Source of the DNA: Gordonia otitidis NBRC 100426
Lineage (GTDB): Bacteria; Actinomycetota; Actinomycetes; Mycobacteriales; Mycobacteriaceae
Direction of reading: 5' to 3'
DNA: 34,760 nucleotides
NCBI RefSeq assembly: GCF_000248075.1
Contig: NZ_BAFB01000169.1
Coordinates: 1-34,760 of the forward strand
Shown here: in pieces, positions 8,657 to 16,252 of the stretch
Layout of the letters: each line of letters begins with the position of its first letter
Numbering within the stretch: position 1 is the stretch's first letter
Notes under the pieces: model-generated
Told to the model about the DNA's origin: nothing
Databases searched by the model: none
Seen by the model: the letters and a program-made list of their open reading frames with translations, nothing else
Translations under genes and position numbers: made by a program

Positions 8657-9415
8657 ATGAGCGTTCCCGCGCAGCCACAGCCCGAACCCGTCGAGCAAGG
8701 TCCTGTCGGGCCGGAACCCGCCGAGCCAGGGCCCGTCGAGATGGAACTCGTCGAGTCGGATTCCGTCGACTCCGGGCCGGCCGCGTCGAAGTCGGCCGCT
8801 GCCGGTTCGCCCGCGCCCGATCACCGGCTCAGGGCTGCAGACGCCGACCGCGAACTCGTGCATCAGATCCTGTCGGCGGCGATGTCGAGCGGTGCGCTCA
8901 CTCCGAGCGAGTACGAGGAGCGTGCGCTGAAGGCTTCCACGGCGAAGACGTTCGGTGATCTCGACGCGCTGACCGACGACCTGCCCGTCGCCCAGCTCGG
9001 TGTGCCGCTACCGCAGCCGGGAGATCCGTATCCCACAGGCGTGACGCGTCCTGGCACGGGGTCGGGACGCACGCCGGTGCGCCACCGCCTCGCAATCATG
9101 TCCGGTTCCGAGTTGAAAGGCCCTGCAGCCGTTGCCGATCAACTCGAGGCGACAGCGATCATGGGCGGGGTCGAGATCGATCTGCGCGAGGTCGAGTTCA
9201 CCGAGCCGCAGCTGACCGTCCAATGCGTGGTGATCATGGGCGGCGTGGACGTCGTCGTTCCCCCGGACGTCACGGTCGAGGTCGGTGGATTCGCGATCAT
9301 GGGAGGTTTCGAGAGCAGGATCGACGGGCCCGGGCGTCCCGGCGCGCCGACGGTGCACGTGACCGGATTCGCGTTGATGGGCGGCGTCACCGTCAAGCGC
9401 AAAGAACGGCGGTAA
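8657..9415 (+). CDS. DUF1707 plus LiaF-like (DUF2154, 'toast-rack') envelope-stress protein
   Basis: The 252-aa protein has three parts. Residues 1-55 are Pro/Glu/Ser-rich with degenerate EPV/GPVE repeats. Residues 58-110 match DUF1707, an actinobacterial helical domain (DRELVHQILSAAMSSGALT, then YEERALKASTAKT). From about 145 to the end there is a beta-strand ladder with five IMGG-like repeats (IMSGS, IMGGVEID, IMGGVDVV, IMGGFES, LMGGVTVK), as in the C-terminal domain of LiaF. Relatives are linked to cell-wall antibiotic response. There is no signal peptide or membrane helix, so this copy should be cytoplasmic. The ATG is close to a candidate -10 box. Confidence 0.82.
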   Translation: MSVPAQPQPEPVEQGPVGPEPAEPGPVEMELVESDSVDSGPAASKSAAAGSPAPDHRLRAADADRELVHQILSAAMSSGALTPSEYEERALKASTAKTFGDLDALTDDLPVAQLGVPLPQPGDPYPTGVTRPGTGSGRTPVRHRLAIMSGSELKGPAAVADQLEATAIMGGVEIDLREVEFTEPQLTVQCVVIMGGVDVVVPPDVTVEVGGFAIMGGFESRIDGPGRPGAPTVHVTGFALMGGVTVKRKERR

Positions 9416-9422
9416 GACCCTC

Positions 9423-9488
9423 TCGGTCGAGTTGTGTGGGATCGGGAGGTACAGAAATGCCCCCGAGGATCCCACACAACTCGACCGA
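9423..9488. terminator. 21-bp perfect hairpin between convergent genes
   Basis: Bases 9423-9443 are perfectly complementary to 9468-9488, leaving a 24-nt loop that could extend the stem (TCGGG 9442-9446 with CCCGA 9462-9466). The right arm ends directly against the stop codon of the reverse-strand carrier gene at 9489. There is no T-tract. It most likely ends transcription in both directions, but the stem is longer than needed for that. Confidence 0.65.
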
Positions 9489-10466
9489 TCAGGCCAGCAA
9501 CCAGGCGATCACCACGATGACGGGGATCGACACGATCGTGGTGAGCAGTGCGGTGTCTCGCGCGAGGACCTGACCCCGTCGGTATCTCGTCGCGTAGACC
9601 AAGACGTTCTGCGCGGTCGGGAGCGCCGCGATGACGACCTGGGCGAACAACTTGTGTCCCGACTCCCCGAAACCCCACCGGGCGATCACGTACACCAGCG
9701 CGGGCATGAACAGCATCTTGAGCACGGTGGCGAGCGCGACCTCGCGCCGGGGACTCTGGCCCTTCTTGAACAGCGGGACGCCGGTCAACGACATGCCGAA
9801 CGCCAGCAGCGCCGCGGGCACCGACGCGCTGCCGAGCATCTTCATCGGCTCGAGAACCGCCGTCGGCGGGTGCCACCCGATCACTGAGACGACCACTCCG
9901 ATCAACCCGCCGATGACGATCGGGTTGGTCAGCGGGAGCCGCACGGTGTCGCGCAGCGCCGAGCGCCCCGAGTTCCGGTCCAGGGCAGTCACGTCCAGCA
10001 CACCCAGTGCCAGTGGCGAATAGATGAGGATCTGGAACAAGAGCAGCGGAGCGATGAACGACGCGTCGTCGAGCACGAAGATCGCAATCGGAAGGCCGAG
10101 GTTGACACTGTTGACGTACGACGACGACAACGCTCCGACGACCAGTTCAGGGATCTCCCGCCGGCGCAACACCCATCGCGCCACGACGATGTAGAGCGTT
10201 CCGGTGGCGAACGCCGACACTGCCGCGATGACGAGTGTCGAGGAGAAGATCACCGACAGGTCGGAGGTCACCAGCGACGTGAACAGCAGTGCGGGCGTGC
10301 ACACGAAGAACACCAGGCGCGAGAGGACGTCGTGGGCGTGTTCGCCGAGGACCTGCGTCCGTCCCAGCACGAATCCGACGCCGACCAGGATGAAGATGAC
10401 CGTGAAACCGGAGACGACGCCTGACACCCGGTTGAGTGTATGCAGGCCGCCTTGCGCGTCCTTCAC
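9489..10466 (-). CDS. Auxin efflux carrier (AEC) family transporter
   Basis: This 325-aa membrane protein has about ten hydrophobic helices in two five-helix halves, beginning FTVIFILVGVGFVLGR and continuing with LVFFVCTPALLFTSL, then a charged central loop (LFKKGQSPRREVALA) and a second half ending VIVVIAWLLA. The layout and the N-P/G-rich segments match the AEC family (PF03547), secondary carriers for organic anions such as malonate or malate. Substrate cannot be assigned. The annotated GTG start at 10466 has GGGGG about 9 nt ahead; a second GTG some 14 codons in is possible. Confidence 0.85.
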   Translation of the reverse strand: MKDAQGGLHTLNRVSGVVSGFTVIFILVGVGFVLGRTQVLGEHAHDVLSRLVFFVCTPALLFTSLVTSDLSVIFSSTLVIAAVSAFATGTLYIVVARWVLRRREIPELVVGALSSSYVNSVNLGLPIAIFVLDDASFIAPLLLFQILIYSPLALGVLDVTALDRNSGRSALRDTVRLPLTNPIVIGGLIGVVVSVIGWHPPTAVLEPMKMLGSASVPAALLAFGMSLTGVPLFKKGQSPRREVALATVLKMLFMPALVYVIARWGFGESGHKLFAQVVIAALPTAQNVLVYATRYRRGQVLARDTALLTTIVSIPVIVVIAWLLA

Positions 10467-10581
10467 TAAACTGGCCCCCAGGATCCGGTCGTCTCACCCG
10501 CACGCCGGGACGTCCCGATCCGTGACAACCTGGTCGGTGCGGCGATGATGCCGACGGCGAATCGCAGAAAGGTGAAGGCAG

Positions 10582-11460
10582 ATGTCCACTCCACACGGAG
10601 GCTCGAACACACCCGATCCAGAACGCTCGGACGCATCCCCGACCGGCCCCGACGCATCCCCGACCGGCCACGACGCAGCGTCGTCCGGCCCCGATACGTC
10701 CGGCTCCAGCGACCCGGCCGGGCAGGCTCCGCACCATGGTTCGACGCCGGACTATGGCTCTGCCGGGCAGGCTCCCCAGTACGGTTCGGCACCCGACTAC
10801 GGCTCTGCCGGGCAGGCACCCCAGTACGGGTCGACACCCGACTACGGCTCCGCCGGGCAAGCTCCCCAATACGGGTCGACACCCGACTACGGCACTCCGC
10901 ACGGGTCCGGGCAGACATCCGGTGAACCTGCACCCGGCCAGTCTCCCTACGAACAGCCTTCGTACGACCAGCCCACGTATGGGCAGCCGCCGACCGCGCA
11001 GCCGGGATATGGGCAGCCGGGATATGGGCAGCCGCCGTACGAGCAAACCGCGTACGGTCAGCCCGGTTACGGGCAACCCGAGTATGGCCAGCCCGGCTAC
11101 GGGCAACCCGAGTATGGCCAGCCCGCATACGGCCAGCCTGCATACGGTCAGCCCGAGTACGGTCAGCCCGGTTACGGTGGCTACCCCGTCGCGAAGTCGA
11201 CGAACGGGCTCGCGATCGCATCGTTGGTGTCGTCGATCGTCGGCCTGTTCTGCTGCGGGATTCTGTCGGTGGTCGGGCTGGTGCTCGGCATCGTGGCGAA
11301 GAAGCAGATCAGAGAGTCCAACGGAACCCAGTCCGGTGACGGCATGGCCACTGCCGGGATCATCATCGGTGGGATCTTTCTCGTGATCTGGGCGATCTAC
11401 TGGATCCTCGTCGCGGCGGGCGTGGTGCACATGAACTTCAACGACGGTTCCACGATCTGA
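10582..11460 (+). CDS. DUF4190 membrane protein with long repetitive N-terminus
   Basis: The 292-aa protein has a disordered N-terminal two thirds and a small C-terminal membrane domain. Residues 47-105 are four tandem copies of a 15-residue unit ([15 protein letters not shown]). Residues 122-200 are a second array of five-residue YGQPG-like units. From about 205 the sequence turns hydrophobic ([15 protein letters not shown], then a KQIRES loop, then [16 protein letters not shown]), the two-helix DUF4190 pattern. Tyr/Gln/Pro/Gly-rich tails of this sort are common on actinobacterial membrane proteins and may help phase separation or wall contact. The ATG follows GAAAGGTGAAGG. Function unknown. 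Confidence 0.82.
   Translation: MSTPHGGSNTPDPERSDASPTGPDASPTGHDAASSGPDTSGSSDPAGQAPHHGSTPDYGSAGQAPQYGSAPDYGSAGQAPQYGSTPDYGSAGQAPQYGSTPDYGTPHGSGQTSGEPAPGQSPYEQPSYDQPTYGQPPTAQPGYGQPGYGQPPYEQTAYGQPGYGQPEYGQPGYGQPEYGQPAYGQPAYGQPEYGQPGYGGYPVAKSTNGLAIASLVSSIVGLFCCGILSVVGLVLGIVAKKQIRESNGTQSGDGMATAGIIIGGIFLVIWAIYWILVAAGVVHMNFNDGSTI
10720..10899 (+). repeat. 45-bp tandem repeat inside the DUF4190 gene
   Basis: Four imperfect 45-bp units encode GQAP-(Q/H)(Y/H)-GS-(T/A)-PDYG-(S/T)-(A/P). The second to fourth copies are nearly identical at DNA level, which suggests recent expansion by slippage or recombination. Confidence 0.85.
10945..11178 (+). repeat. 15-bp coding repeats (YGQPG-type) inside the DUF4190 gene
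   Basis: A run of 15-bp units encodes five-residue blocks of the form Y-G-Q-P-(G/E/A/P). Synonymous changes between copies show older divergence than the 45-bp array just before it. Confidence 0.8.
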
Positions 11461-11475
11461 GCTGCCCTCGGCAGT

Positions 11476-11503
11476 CGACGCCGGACCAGATTGGCGTCGT
11501 TTT
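11476..11503 (+). terminator. Intrinsic terminator of the DUF4190 gene
   Basis: CGACGCC (11476-11482) pairs with GGCGTCG (11493-11499) and is followed at once by TTTT (11500-11503), one of the few hairpins here with a T-tract. A smaller CTGCC-ctc-GGCAG hairpin precedes it at 11462-11474. Confidence 0.6.
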
Positions 11504-11530
11504 GGAGGTTGACGGCACGACCGGTAGTCT
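11502..11530 (+). promoter_or_regulatory. Candidate promoter of rpmF
   Basis: TTGGAG (11502-11507) and TAGTCT (11525-11530) are separated by 17 nt, a normal sigma-70-type spacing. Transcription would begin near 11537, leaving a leader of about 155 nt before rpmF. Confidence 0.4.
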
Positions 11531-11603
11531 AGAGAGGTTGCGTGCCGCGCCCGAGGGCTGCGTGGGACGCCCATGCCGGTCGACACCTCACCCGTGACGA
11601 CCC

Positions 11604-11670
11604 GAGGACATCAGTCCGTGAGGACACGAAGCACCGTCCTTGAGGATGTGGAGACACAGGCCGCAAGGAC
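11604..11670 (+). promoter_or_regulatory. Structured rpmF mRNA leader
   Basis: The leader contains GUCC-GUGA-GGAC (11614-11625), a short stem capped by a GNRA tetraloop, and GTCCTTG (11636-11642) pairing with CAAGGAC (11664-11670). GAGGA recurs at 11604, 11620 and 11642. Such compact structure ahead of a ribosomal protein gene suggests autogenous regulation by the protein, but no known leader family is recognised. Confidence 0.35.
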
Positions 11671-11691
11671 TCAGTAGAGAAGGGCACAACC

Positions 11692-11865
11692 ATGGCTGTA
11701 CCGAAGCGCCGGATGTCGCGGGCCAATTCCCGCAGCCGTCGTTCGCAGTGGAAAGCGGACAACCCCGCGCTGCAGGAGGTCAAGGTGAACGGTGTCGCTC
11801 AGCGCATTCCGCGTCGGCTGGTCAAGGCTGCGCGCGCTGGCATCATCGATCTCGACCGCCGCTGA
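11692..11865 (+). CDS. rpmF: Ribosomal protein bL32, cysteine-free form
   Basis: The 57-aa product begins [20 protein letters not shown], the canonical L32 N-terminus, and ends [15 protein letters not shown]. It is a small basic protein of the large ribosomal subunit near the peptidyl-transferase region. Zinc-binding L32 proteins carry two CxxC pairs; this one has no cysteine, so it is the zinc-independent type, as I recall for the mycobacterial rpmF. The ATG is preceded by GAGAAGGG. It stands alone between the DUF4190 terminator and a strong terminator of its own. Confidence 0.95.
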   Translation: MAVPKRRMSRANSRSRRSQWKADNPALQEVKVNGVAQRIPRRLVKAARAGIIDLDRR

Positions 11866-11895
11866 TCGCGACATAACCTCAGCGTTTTAGACGCA

Positions 11896-11934
11896 CAGAA
11901 CTGCCGCAACGTCCTCGACGTTGCGGCAGTTCTG
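11896..11934 (+). terminator. Strong terminator after rpmF
   Basis: An 18-bp perfect stem (11896-11913 with 11917-11934) closes on a CTC triloop, starting 30 bases after the rpmF stop. No run of T follows, as is common in high-GC actinobacteria. Confidence 0.8.
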
Positions 11935-11971
11935 CTGTTCTGTGAATGCAATACGGTGAGAGCGGGGTGCA

Positions 11972-12610
11972 ATGCTGCTGCAGATCCTGAACGTCCTGGG
12001 GATCGGGGTGTTTGCTGCCTCGGGAGCGCTCGTCGGTATCCGCAGAGACTTCGACATCTGGGGAATCGCGACCGTTGCGGTACTCACCGGCGTGGGCGGT
12101 GGCATTCTGCGTGACGTGCTGCTCGGCATCACGCCACCTTCGGCGCTCGACAACTGGGTGCCGGTCACGGTTGCCCTGATCTCAGCGCTGGTGACCGTGG
12201 TCTTCCATCCGTCGTTCGCGCTGCTGCGTCGGACCATCGTCTTCCTCGACGCGATCGGCATGGGACTGTTCGCGGCGACAGGTGCCAGCATCGCCATCGA
12301 CCATCACACCCGTGCGTTTGCCGCAACGTTGATCGGCATGCTCGCGGCGATCGGAGGTGGCGTGCTCCGTGACGTACTCGCCAACGAGGTGCCGTTGCTC
12401 CTTCAGCCGGCCGACCTCTACGCGGTCCCTGCTCTGGTCGCCGCGGCCGTGGTGGCCGTCGGCAGAACCTACACCGACCTTCCGTCCCAGGTCTGGGTGA
12501 TCACCGGGCTGATCGTCGGAGCGTTGCTGCGGCTGGTGTCGCTCGTGCTGGGGTGGCGCCTCCCCATGGCGCCACGAGGTGTCGGTTACCGGTGGCGTCG
12601 CGGGGAGTGA
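11972..12610 (+). CDS. TRIC-type cation channel family protein (UPF0126/YadS)
   Basis: The 212-aa protein is a tandem repeat of two three-helix UPF0126 units plus a last helix. The key GGG-(I/V)-LRDVL motif appears twice, VGGGILRDVLLG (about 41-52) and IGGGVLRDVLAN (about 127-138), each following a GxFAA(S/T)GA segment. Bacterial and archaeal members form trimeric monovalent cation channels related to animal TRIC; others in the family may transport small metabolites. The ATG at 11972 follows GAGAGCGGGG. It ends convergent with the short-chain dehydrogenase gene. Confidence 0.87.
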   Translation: MLLQILNVLGIGVFAASGALVGIRRDFDIWGIATVAVLTGVGGGILRDVLLGITPPSALDNWVPVTVALISALVTVVFHPSFALLRRTIVFLDAIGMGLFAATGASIAIDHHTRAFAATLIGMLAAIGGGVLRDVLANEVPLLLQPADLYAVPALVAAAVVAVGRTYTDLPSQVWVITGLIVGALLRLVSLVLGWRLPMAPRGVGYRWRRGE

Positions 12611-12612
12611 CG

Positions 12613-12647
12613 GTCGACGCTCACGCCCATGGGCGCTTGCCGTCGAC
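12613..12647. terminator. Bidirectional hairpin between convergent genes
   Basis: GTCGACG (12613-12619) pairs with CGTCGAC (12641-12647); within the loop lies a second self-complementary segment, CGCCCATGGGCG (12624-12635). It sits between the channel gene stop and the stop of the reverse-strand dehydrogenase. Confidence 0.5.
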
Positions 12648-12655
12648 GCGCGCCA

Positions 12656-13426
12656 CTACTGGGCGATGACCTTGTTCACCAGGCGGTTGAGCGAGTTCGG
12701 GATGAACTTCGCCGCGTTGCCCAGGAACAGTGTCTGTGTGCCGACCGAATAGCTCGTGCGGTGCAGTCGGAGGTCGTTCTTGGTGGGATGTACCGACTCC
12801 CAGACCTTGTCGGCAACCTGCTCCGGGGTGATGCGGACCCCGAGTGTCTTCGTCGACTTCGCATCGTTCGCCGCAAGTGCGGTCTTCGCCCACAGCGGCC
12901 AGATGCTGACCACGCGGATATCGTCGGGTTCCCACTCCAGTTCGAGTGCCTCGGTCAGTCCCGCCACATAGAACTTGCTCGCGCTGTAGGTCGCGATCCC
13001 CGGCTGGCCGTAGATCGCCGACGCCGACGCGATGTTGACGAGGTGCGAACCCGGCGTTTTCTTGAGGTATTTGTGCGCCGCCTGCGCGCCGAGCGTCACT
13101 CCGAGGGCATCGATGTCGATCTGGCGGCGCACGGCGTCGGGCGAGATGTCGGCGAGATTGCCCTCGGTGAGGACACCCGCGTTGTTGTCGAGCACATCGA
13201 GGGTGCCCCCGGTGTGCGAGGTGAAGTCGGCGAGGGCGTCCTCCCACTCTTTCGGGTCGCGGACGTCGATCTTGCCGGTGATGAAAGCGGGGTGGTTCGC
13301 CTTCACCTTGTCGAGGGCATCGTTGTCGACGTCGTACACGCCGACGGTCCAGCCTTCACGGGCGAAACGCTCCGCTGTCGCCAGTCCGATCCCGGCTGCA
13401 CCGCCGGTGATGAAGATCGATGCCAT
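12656..13426 (-). CDS. Short-chain dehydrogenase/reductase (SDR)
   Basis: The 256-aa protein is a classical SDR: cofactor loop TGGAAGIG (7-14), NNAG (81-84), a Ser near 134-136 and the catalytic Tyr147-x3-Lys151 in TYSASK. Asp at 32-34 after the second strand (VYDVDND) favours NAD(H) over NADP(H). These enzymes interconvert alcohols and ketones; the substrate is unknown. The gene is divergent from the diiron oxygenase gene and shares its promoter region, so it may act on the same pathway. The start has a GGGCATCAG-like site upstream. Confidence 0.88.
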   Translation of the reverse strand: MASIFITGGAAGIGLATAERFAREGWTVGVYDVDNDALDKVKANHPAFITGKIDVRDPKEWEDALADFTSHTGGTLDVLDNNAGVLTEGNLADISPDAVRRQIDIDALGVTLGAQAAHKYLKKTPGSHLVNIASASAIYGQPGIATYSASKFYVAGLTEALELEWEPDDIRVVSIWPLWAKTALAANDAKSTKTLGVRITPEQVADKVWESVHPTKNDLRLHRTSYSVGTQTLFLGNAAKFIPNSLNRLVNKVIAQ

Positions 13427-13530
13427 CTGATGCCCTAACCCTTCTGACCTGCTCCGATACCGTCGCGTCCGAACCTTACTCGCCAGTATATGTGTCCGAG
13501 TTGTTTACTACGTCACACCACGGTGCTATC

Positions 13531-13590
13531 TTGACAACAAGCGTTGATATGACATCGAATGTTGTCACTGAACTTCAATGTTGTCACTGG
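13531..13590 (+). promoter_or_regulatory. Operator with three TGTTGTCA half sites
   Basis: TTGACAACA (13531-13539) is an inverted copy of the core in two exact direct repeats AATGTTGTCACTG (13558-13570 and 13577-13589, 19-bp period). TTGACA at 13531 and TCGAAT at 13555-13560 (18-bp spacing) could be -35 and -10 boxes, so the sites overlap the promoter of the oxygenase operon. The arrangement suggests a dimeric repressor such as a TetR-type protein; none is encoded in this window. Confidence 0.55.
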
Positions 13591-13639
13591 AATTCCAGGT
13601 CGCCAAATCCCGCCGAAGCGGAGATGGGAGTCGAGCACC

Positions 13640-14584
13640 ATGACTGCAGCAGTGGACCGTACCGATCCGACCACCGACGTCGCCGACAATGTCGTCAGCA
13701 TCCGCGACGAGGGCGCCGACGCCGTGTCCGAGCGTCTCCTCGCTTCCGCGGCGCGTCTCTCCCGCAATGCGATGACCGAGATCGACTGGGACCTCCCGAT
13801 GGATCCGGACAAGTACGGCTGCAGTCCCGAGTGGTCGTCGCTCTACGGCACCGACTACTGGAACGAGATGACCGAAGAGCAGCGCATCTCGGTGACCCGT
13901 CACGAGTTCGCGTCGATCATGAACATCGGCATCTGGTTCGAGATGATCCTGCAGGAGATGGTGGTCCGCGATCAGTACCTCGGCGCCTACCACAGCCCTG
14001 AGTTCCAGTTCGCGCTGACCGAGATCGCCGACGAGTGCAGGCACTCGATCATGTTCGCCAAGGCGTCGGAGAAGATGGTCGGGACCTCGTACAAGCCGAC
14101 CAGGTTCGTCGGCAAGCTGGGGAAGCTCTTCAAGGCGACTGCCAAGAACGAAGTCGCCTACGCGGGAATCCTTGTCGCCGAAGAAGTTCTCGATGTCTTC
14201 CAGCGCGGATGCATGCGCGACGATCGTGTGCTGCCGTTCATCCGCACCGTCAACGAGATCCATGTGCTCGAGGAGTCACGCCACATGAAGTTCGCGCGTG
14301 AAGAGGTGCGCGAATCCATGAAGGGGATCGGCTGGTTCCGTCGTCAGTTCAGTGCGCTCTACGTGGCACTCGGCGGCTACTTCATCGTGTCGAGCCTCGT
14401 TCAGCGTCAGGCATTCGTCGACGCTGGGCTCGACGCCGATCGCGCGATGGCGGAGATGAACTCGAACTCCCACTTCCACGCAATGATCCGCAGCAGCTGC
14501 GCGCATCTGATGGAGTTCCTCGACGAGGTCGGTCTGCTCACCAAGCCCGCCATGCACTACTACCGGAAAGTGCACATGCTCTGA
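13640..14584 (+). CDS. AurF-type diiron oxygenase (Rv0885-like)
   Basis: The 314-aa protein has the ferritin-like four-helix diiron pattern of the AurF family (p-aminobenzoate N-oxygenase and relatives): Glu101 in WFEMIL, Glu132-x2-His135 in ADECRHS, Glu181/Glu182 in VAEEVLD, and Glu212-x2-His215 in LEESRHMKF, with His208 nearby. Such enzymes activate O2 for N-oxygenation or other oxidations; the substrate here is not known. An open frame reaches back to 13559, but the ATG at 13640 is chosen because GGGAG lies 9 nt ahead and the homologous part starts after it. The stop overlaps the start of the reductase gene by one base (TGATG), so both are translated together. Confidence 0.85.
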   Translation: MTAAVDRTDPTTDVADNVVSIRDEGADAVSERLLASAARLSRNAMTEIDWDLPMDPDKYGCSPEWSSLYGTDYWNEMTEEQRISVTRHEFASIMNIGIWFEMILQEMVVRDQYLGAYHSPEFQFALTEIADECRHSIMFAKASEKMVGTSYKPTRFVGKLGKLFKATAKNEVAYAGILVAEEVLDVFQRGCMRDDRVLPFIRTVNEIHVLEESRHMKFAREEVRESMKGIGWFRRQFSALYVALGGYFIVSSLVQRQAFVDAGLDADRAMAEMNSNSHFHAMIRSSCAHLMEFLDEVGLLTKPAMHYYRKVHML

Positions 14585-16179
14585 TGTTCGTCATCACCCA
14601 ATCCTGCTGCAGCGACGCAGCATGTGTGTCCGTGTGCCCGGTCAACTGCATCCATCCGACACCGGAGGAGCGCGGTTTCGGGACCTCCGACATCCTGCAC
14701 ATCGATCCGGAGGCCTGCATCGACTGCGGTGCATGCGCTGACGCCTGCCCCGTCGACGCGATCTTCCCGGCCGAGAACCTGGGAACCAGGGACAAGGTCT
14801 TCATCGAGATCAACGCCGACTACTACAAGAACAACCCGGACGTGAAGTCGGGCTGGTCGGACGTGGTCTATCCGGAGATCCCCAAACTGCCTGCGGGACT
14901 TCGCGTTGCGCTCGTCGGTACCGGGCCCTCGGGTGGCTATGCATTACGTACCCTGCTCGACCGCACCGAGGCGTCGGTCACCGTGATCGACAAACTGCCC
15001 ACTCCTGGCGGTCTGGTGCGTGCGGGCGTCGCCCCCGATCATCCGGGCACCAAGGGTGTGCTGCGCGGCTTCGATCTGCTCTACCGTGATCCGCGTGTCA
15101 CGATGGCCACCAATGTCGAGGTCGGTGAGTCAGAGGGGCAGATCACGCCCGCCGAGCTAGCCGAGCACTTCGACGCGGTGTTCTACGCAGTGGGTGCGAG
15201 TGAGTCACGGCGCCTTGGCATTCCAGGTGAGGACCTACCCGGCTCGACGTCGGCGACCGAGCTCGTCGCGTGGTACAACGCGGTTCCCGGTGCCGACGCG
15301 GCTCCGCCGCTCCGCCGCTCGAGCGACGCCGATCCCGCGAGCGGACGGGCCGTGATCGTCGGTACGGGAAACGTCGCACTCGACGTCGCACGGATCCTCG
15401 TGTCGCCGCCAGAACTGTTGGCCACCACAGACATCGCCGCCCGTGCGCTGGAGATCCTGCGCGAGCAGAACGTCCACGAGGTGGTGTTGCTCGGACGGCG
15501 CGACCAGGCACATGCCGCATACACGTCGGCCGAATACCGTGCGTTGTCGACGATCCCCGGCGTCGAGGTGGTCGTGGTCGACGATGCCGATGGTGCGGGA
15601 CTGCCTGACCTGACCGGACCGGCCGACCACGAGAATCGCCGAATCGTGTTCCTGTTCCACAGCACTCCCGACAGCATCGTCGGTGAGGACCGCGTCGAAG
15701 GGGTCACCGTCACCACCGGCGGGAAGACACACCGGATCGACGCGGATCTCGCGGTGCGAAGCATCGGATACCGCTCGGTACCCATCCCTGGGCTTCCCTT
15801 CGACGATGCGCATGGAGTGTTCCCGAATGTCGACGGCCGCATGGTCGACGACGCCGGGCAGATCATGCCCGGCTCGTATGTGGTGGGGTGGGCCAAGCGG
15901 GGCCCGAGCGGCGGAATCGGCGCGAACAAGAAGTGCGCGCAGCTGACGGTCGAGGATTTCATTCGCGACGCCCTCGACGACAAGCTCGTCCGTTCCACCC
16001 GTGACCCCGGTGAGTTCAATTCCCTGCTGCGCAAGCGAACCCGTCACATCATCGGCTACCGCGGCATGCGAGCGATCGACCGGATCGAACGTCGACGCGG
16101 TTCCGAGCAGGGGCGTCCGCGCGTCAAGTTCACGCGCGTGGGCGACATGGTCGGCGCTGCCGGCTGGCGCAAACGGTAA
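14584..16179 (+). CDS. fprB: FprB-type ferredoxin/ferredoxin-NADP+ reductase fusion
   Basis: The 531-aa protein joins an N-terminal bacterial ferredoxin domain to a flavin reductase. The cysteines fall in two groups: Cys9, 14, 18, 22 and Cys45, 48, 51, 55 (CIDCGACADACP), fitting 7Fe/8Fe ferredoxins. From about 105 follow the FAD loop GTGPSG (112-117), the GGLVRAGVAPDHP segment and the NADP loop GTGNVA (260-265), as in adrenodoxin-reductase-like FprA/FprB. It passes electrons from NADPH to an iron-sulfur acceptor. Coupling with the diiron oxygenase upstream marks it as that enzyme's probable electron donor. The M. tuberculosis neighbours Rv0885-Rv0886 show, from memory, the same order. Confidence 0.9.
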   Translation: MFVITQSCCSDAACVSVCPVNCIHPTPEERGFGTSDILHIDPEACIDCGACADACPVDAIFPAENLGTRDKVFIEINADYYKNNPDVKSGWSDVVYPEIPKLPAGLRVALVGTGPSGGYALRTLLDRTEASVTVIDKLPTPGGLVRAGVAPDHPGTKGVLRGFDLLYRDPRVTMATNVEVGESEGQITPAELAEHFDAVFYAVGASESRRLGIPGEDLPGSTSATELVAWYNAVPGADAAPPLRRSSDADPASGRAVIVGTGNVALDVARILVSPPELLATTDIAARALEILREQNVHEVVLLGRRDQAHAAYTSAEYRALSTIPGVEVVVVDDADGAGLPDLTGPADHENRRIVFLFHSTPDSIVGEDRVEGVTVTTGGKTHRIDADLAVRSIGYRSVPIPGLPFDDAHGVFPNVDGRMVDDAGQIMPGSYVVGWAKRGPSGGIGANKKCAQLTVEDFIRDALDDKLVRSTRDPGEFNSLLRKRTRHIIGYRGMRAIDRIERRRGSEQGRPRVKFTRVGDMVGAAGWRKR

Positions 16180-16193
16180 ACGACGGTATCCGG

Positions 16194-16236
16194 GCCCGGC
16201 GCGAACGCAGGAGAACCACCCGCGTTCGCGCCGGGC
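16194..16236. terminator. Bidirectional terminator hairpin
   Basis: GCCCGGCGCGAACGC (16194-16208) pairs perfectly with 16222-16236 around a 13-nt loop. It lies between the reductase stop and the end of the reverse-strand dicarboxylate transporter gene. Confidence 0.75.
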
Positions 16237-16252
16237 GCGGTGCTGACCATGG

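Noticed and set aside
10720-11178. Possible CRISPR array
   Set aside because: The repeats are contiguous, in frame and have no unique spacers; they encode protein repeats.
13559-13639. Upstream extension of the AurF-type gene
   Set aside because: It would overlap the operator repeats, and the ATG at 13640 has a proper ribosome binding site.
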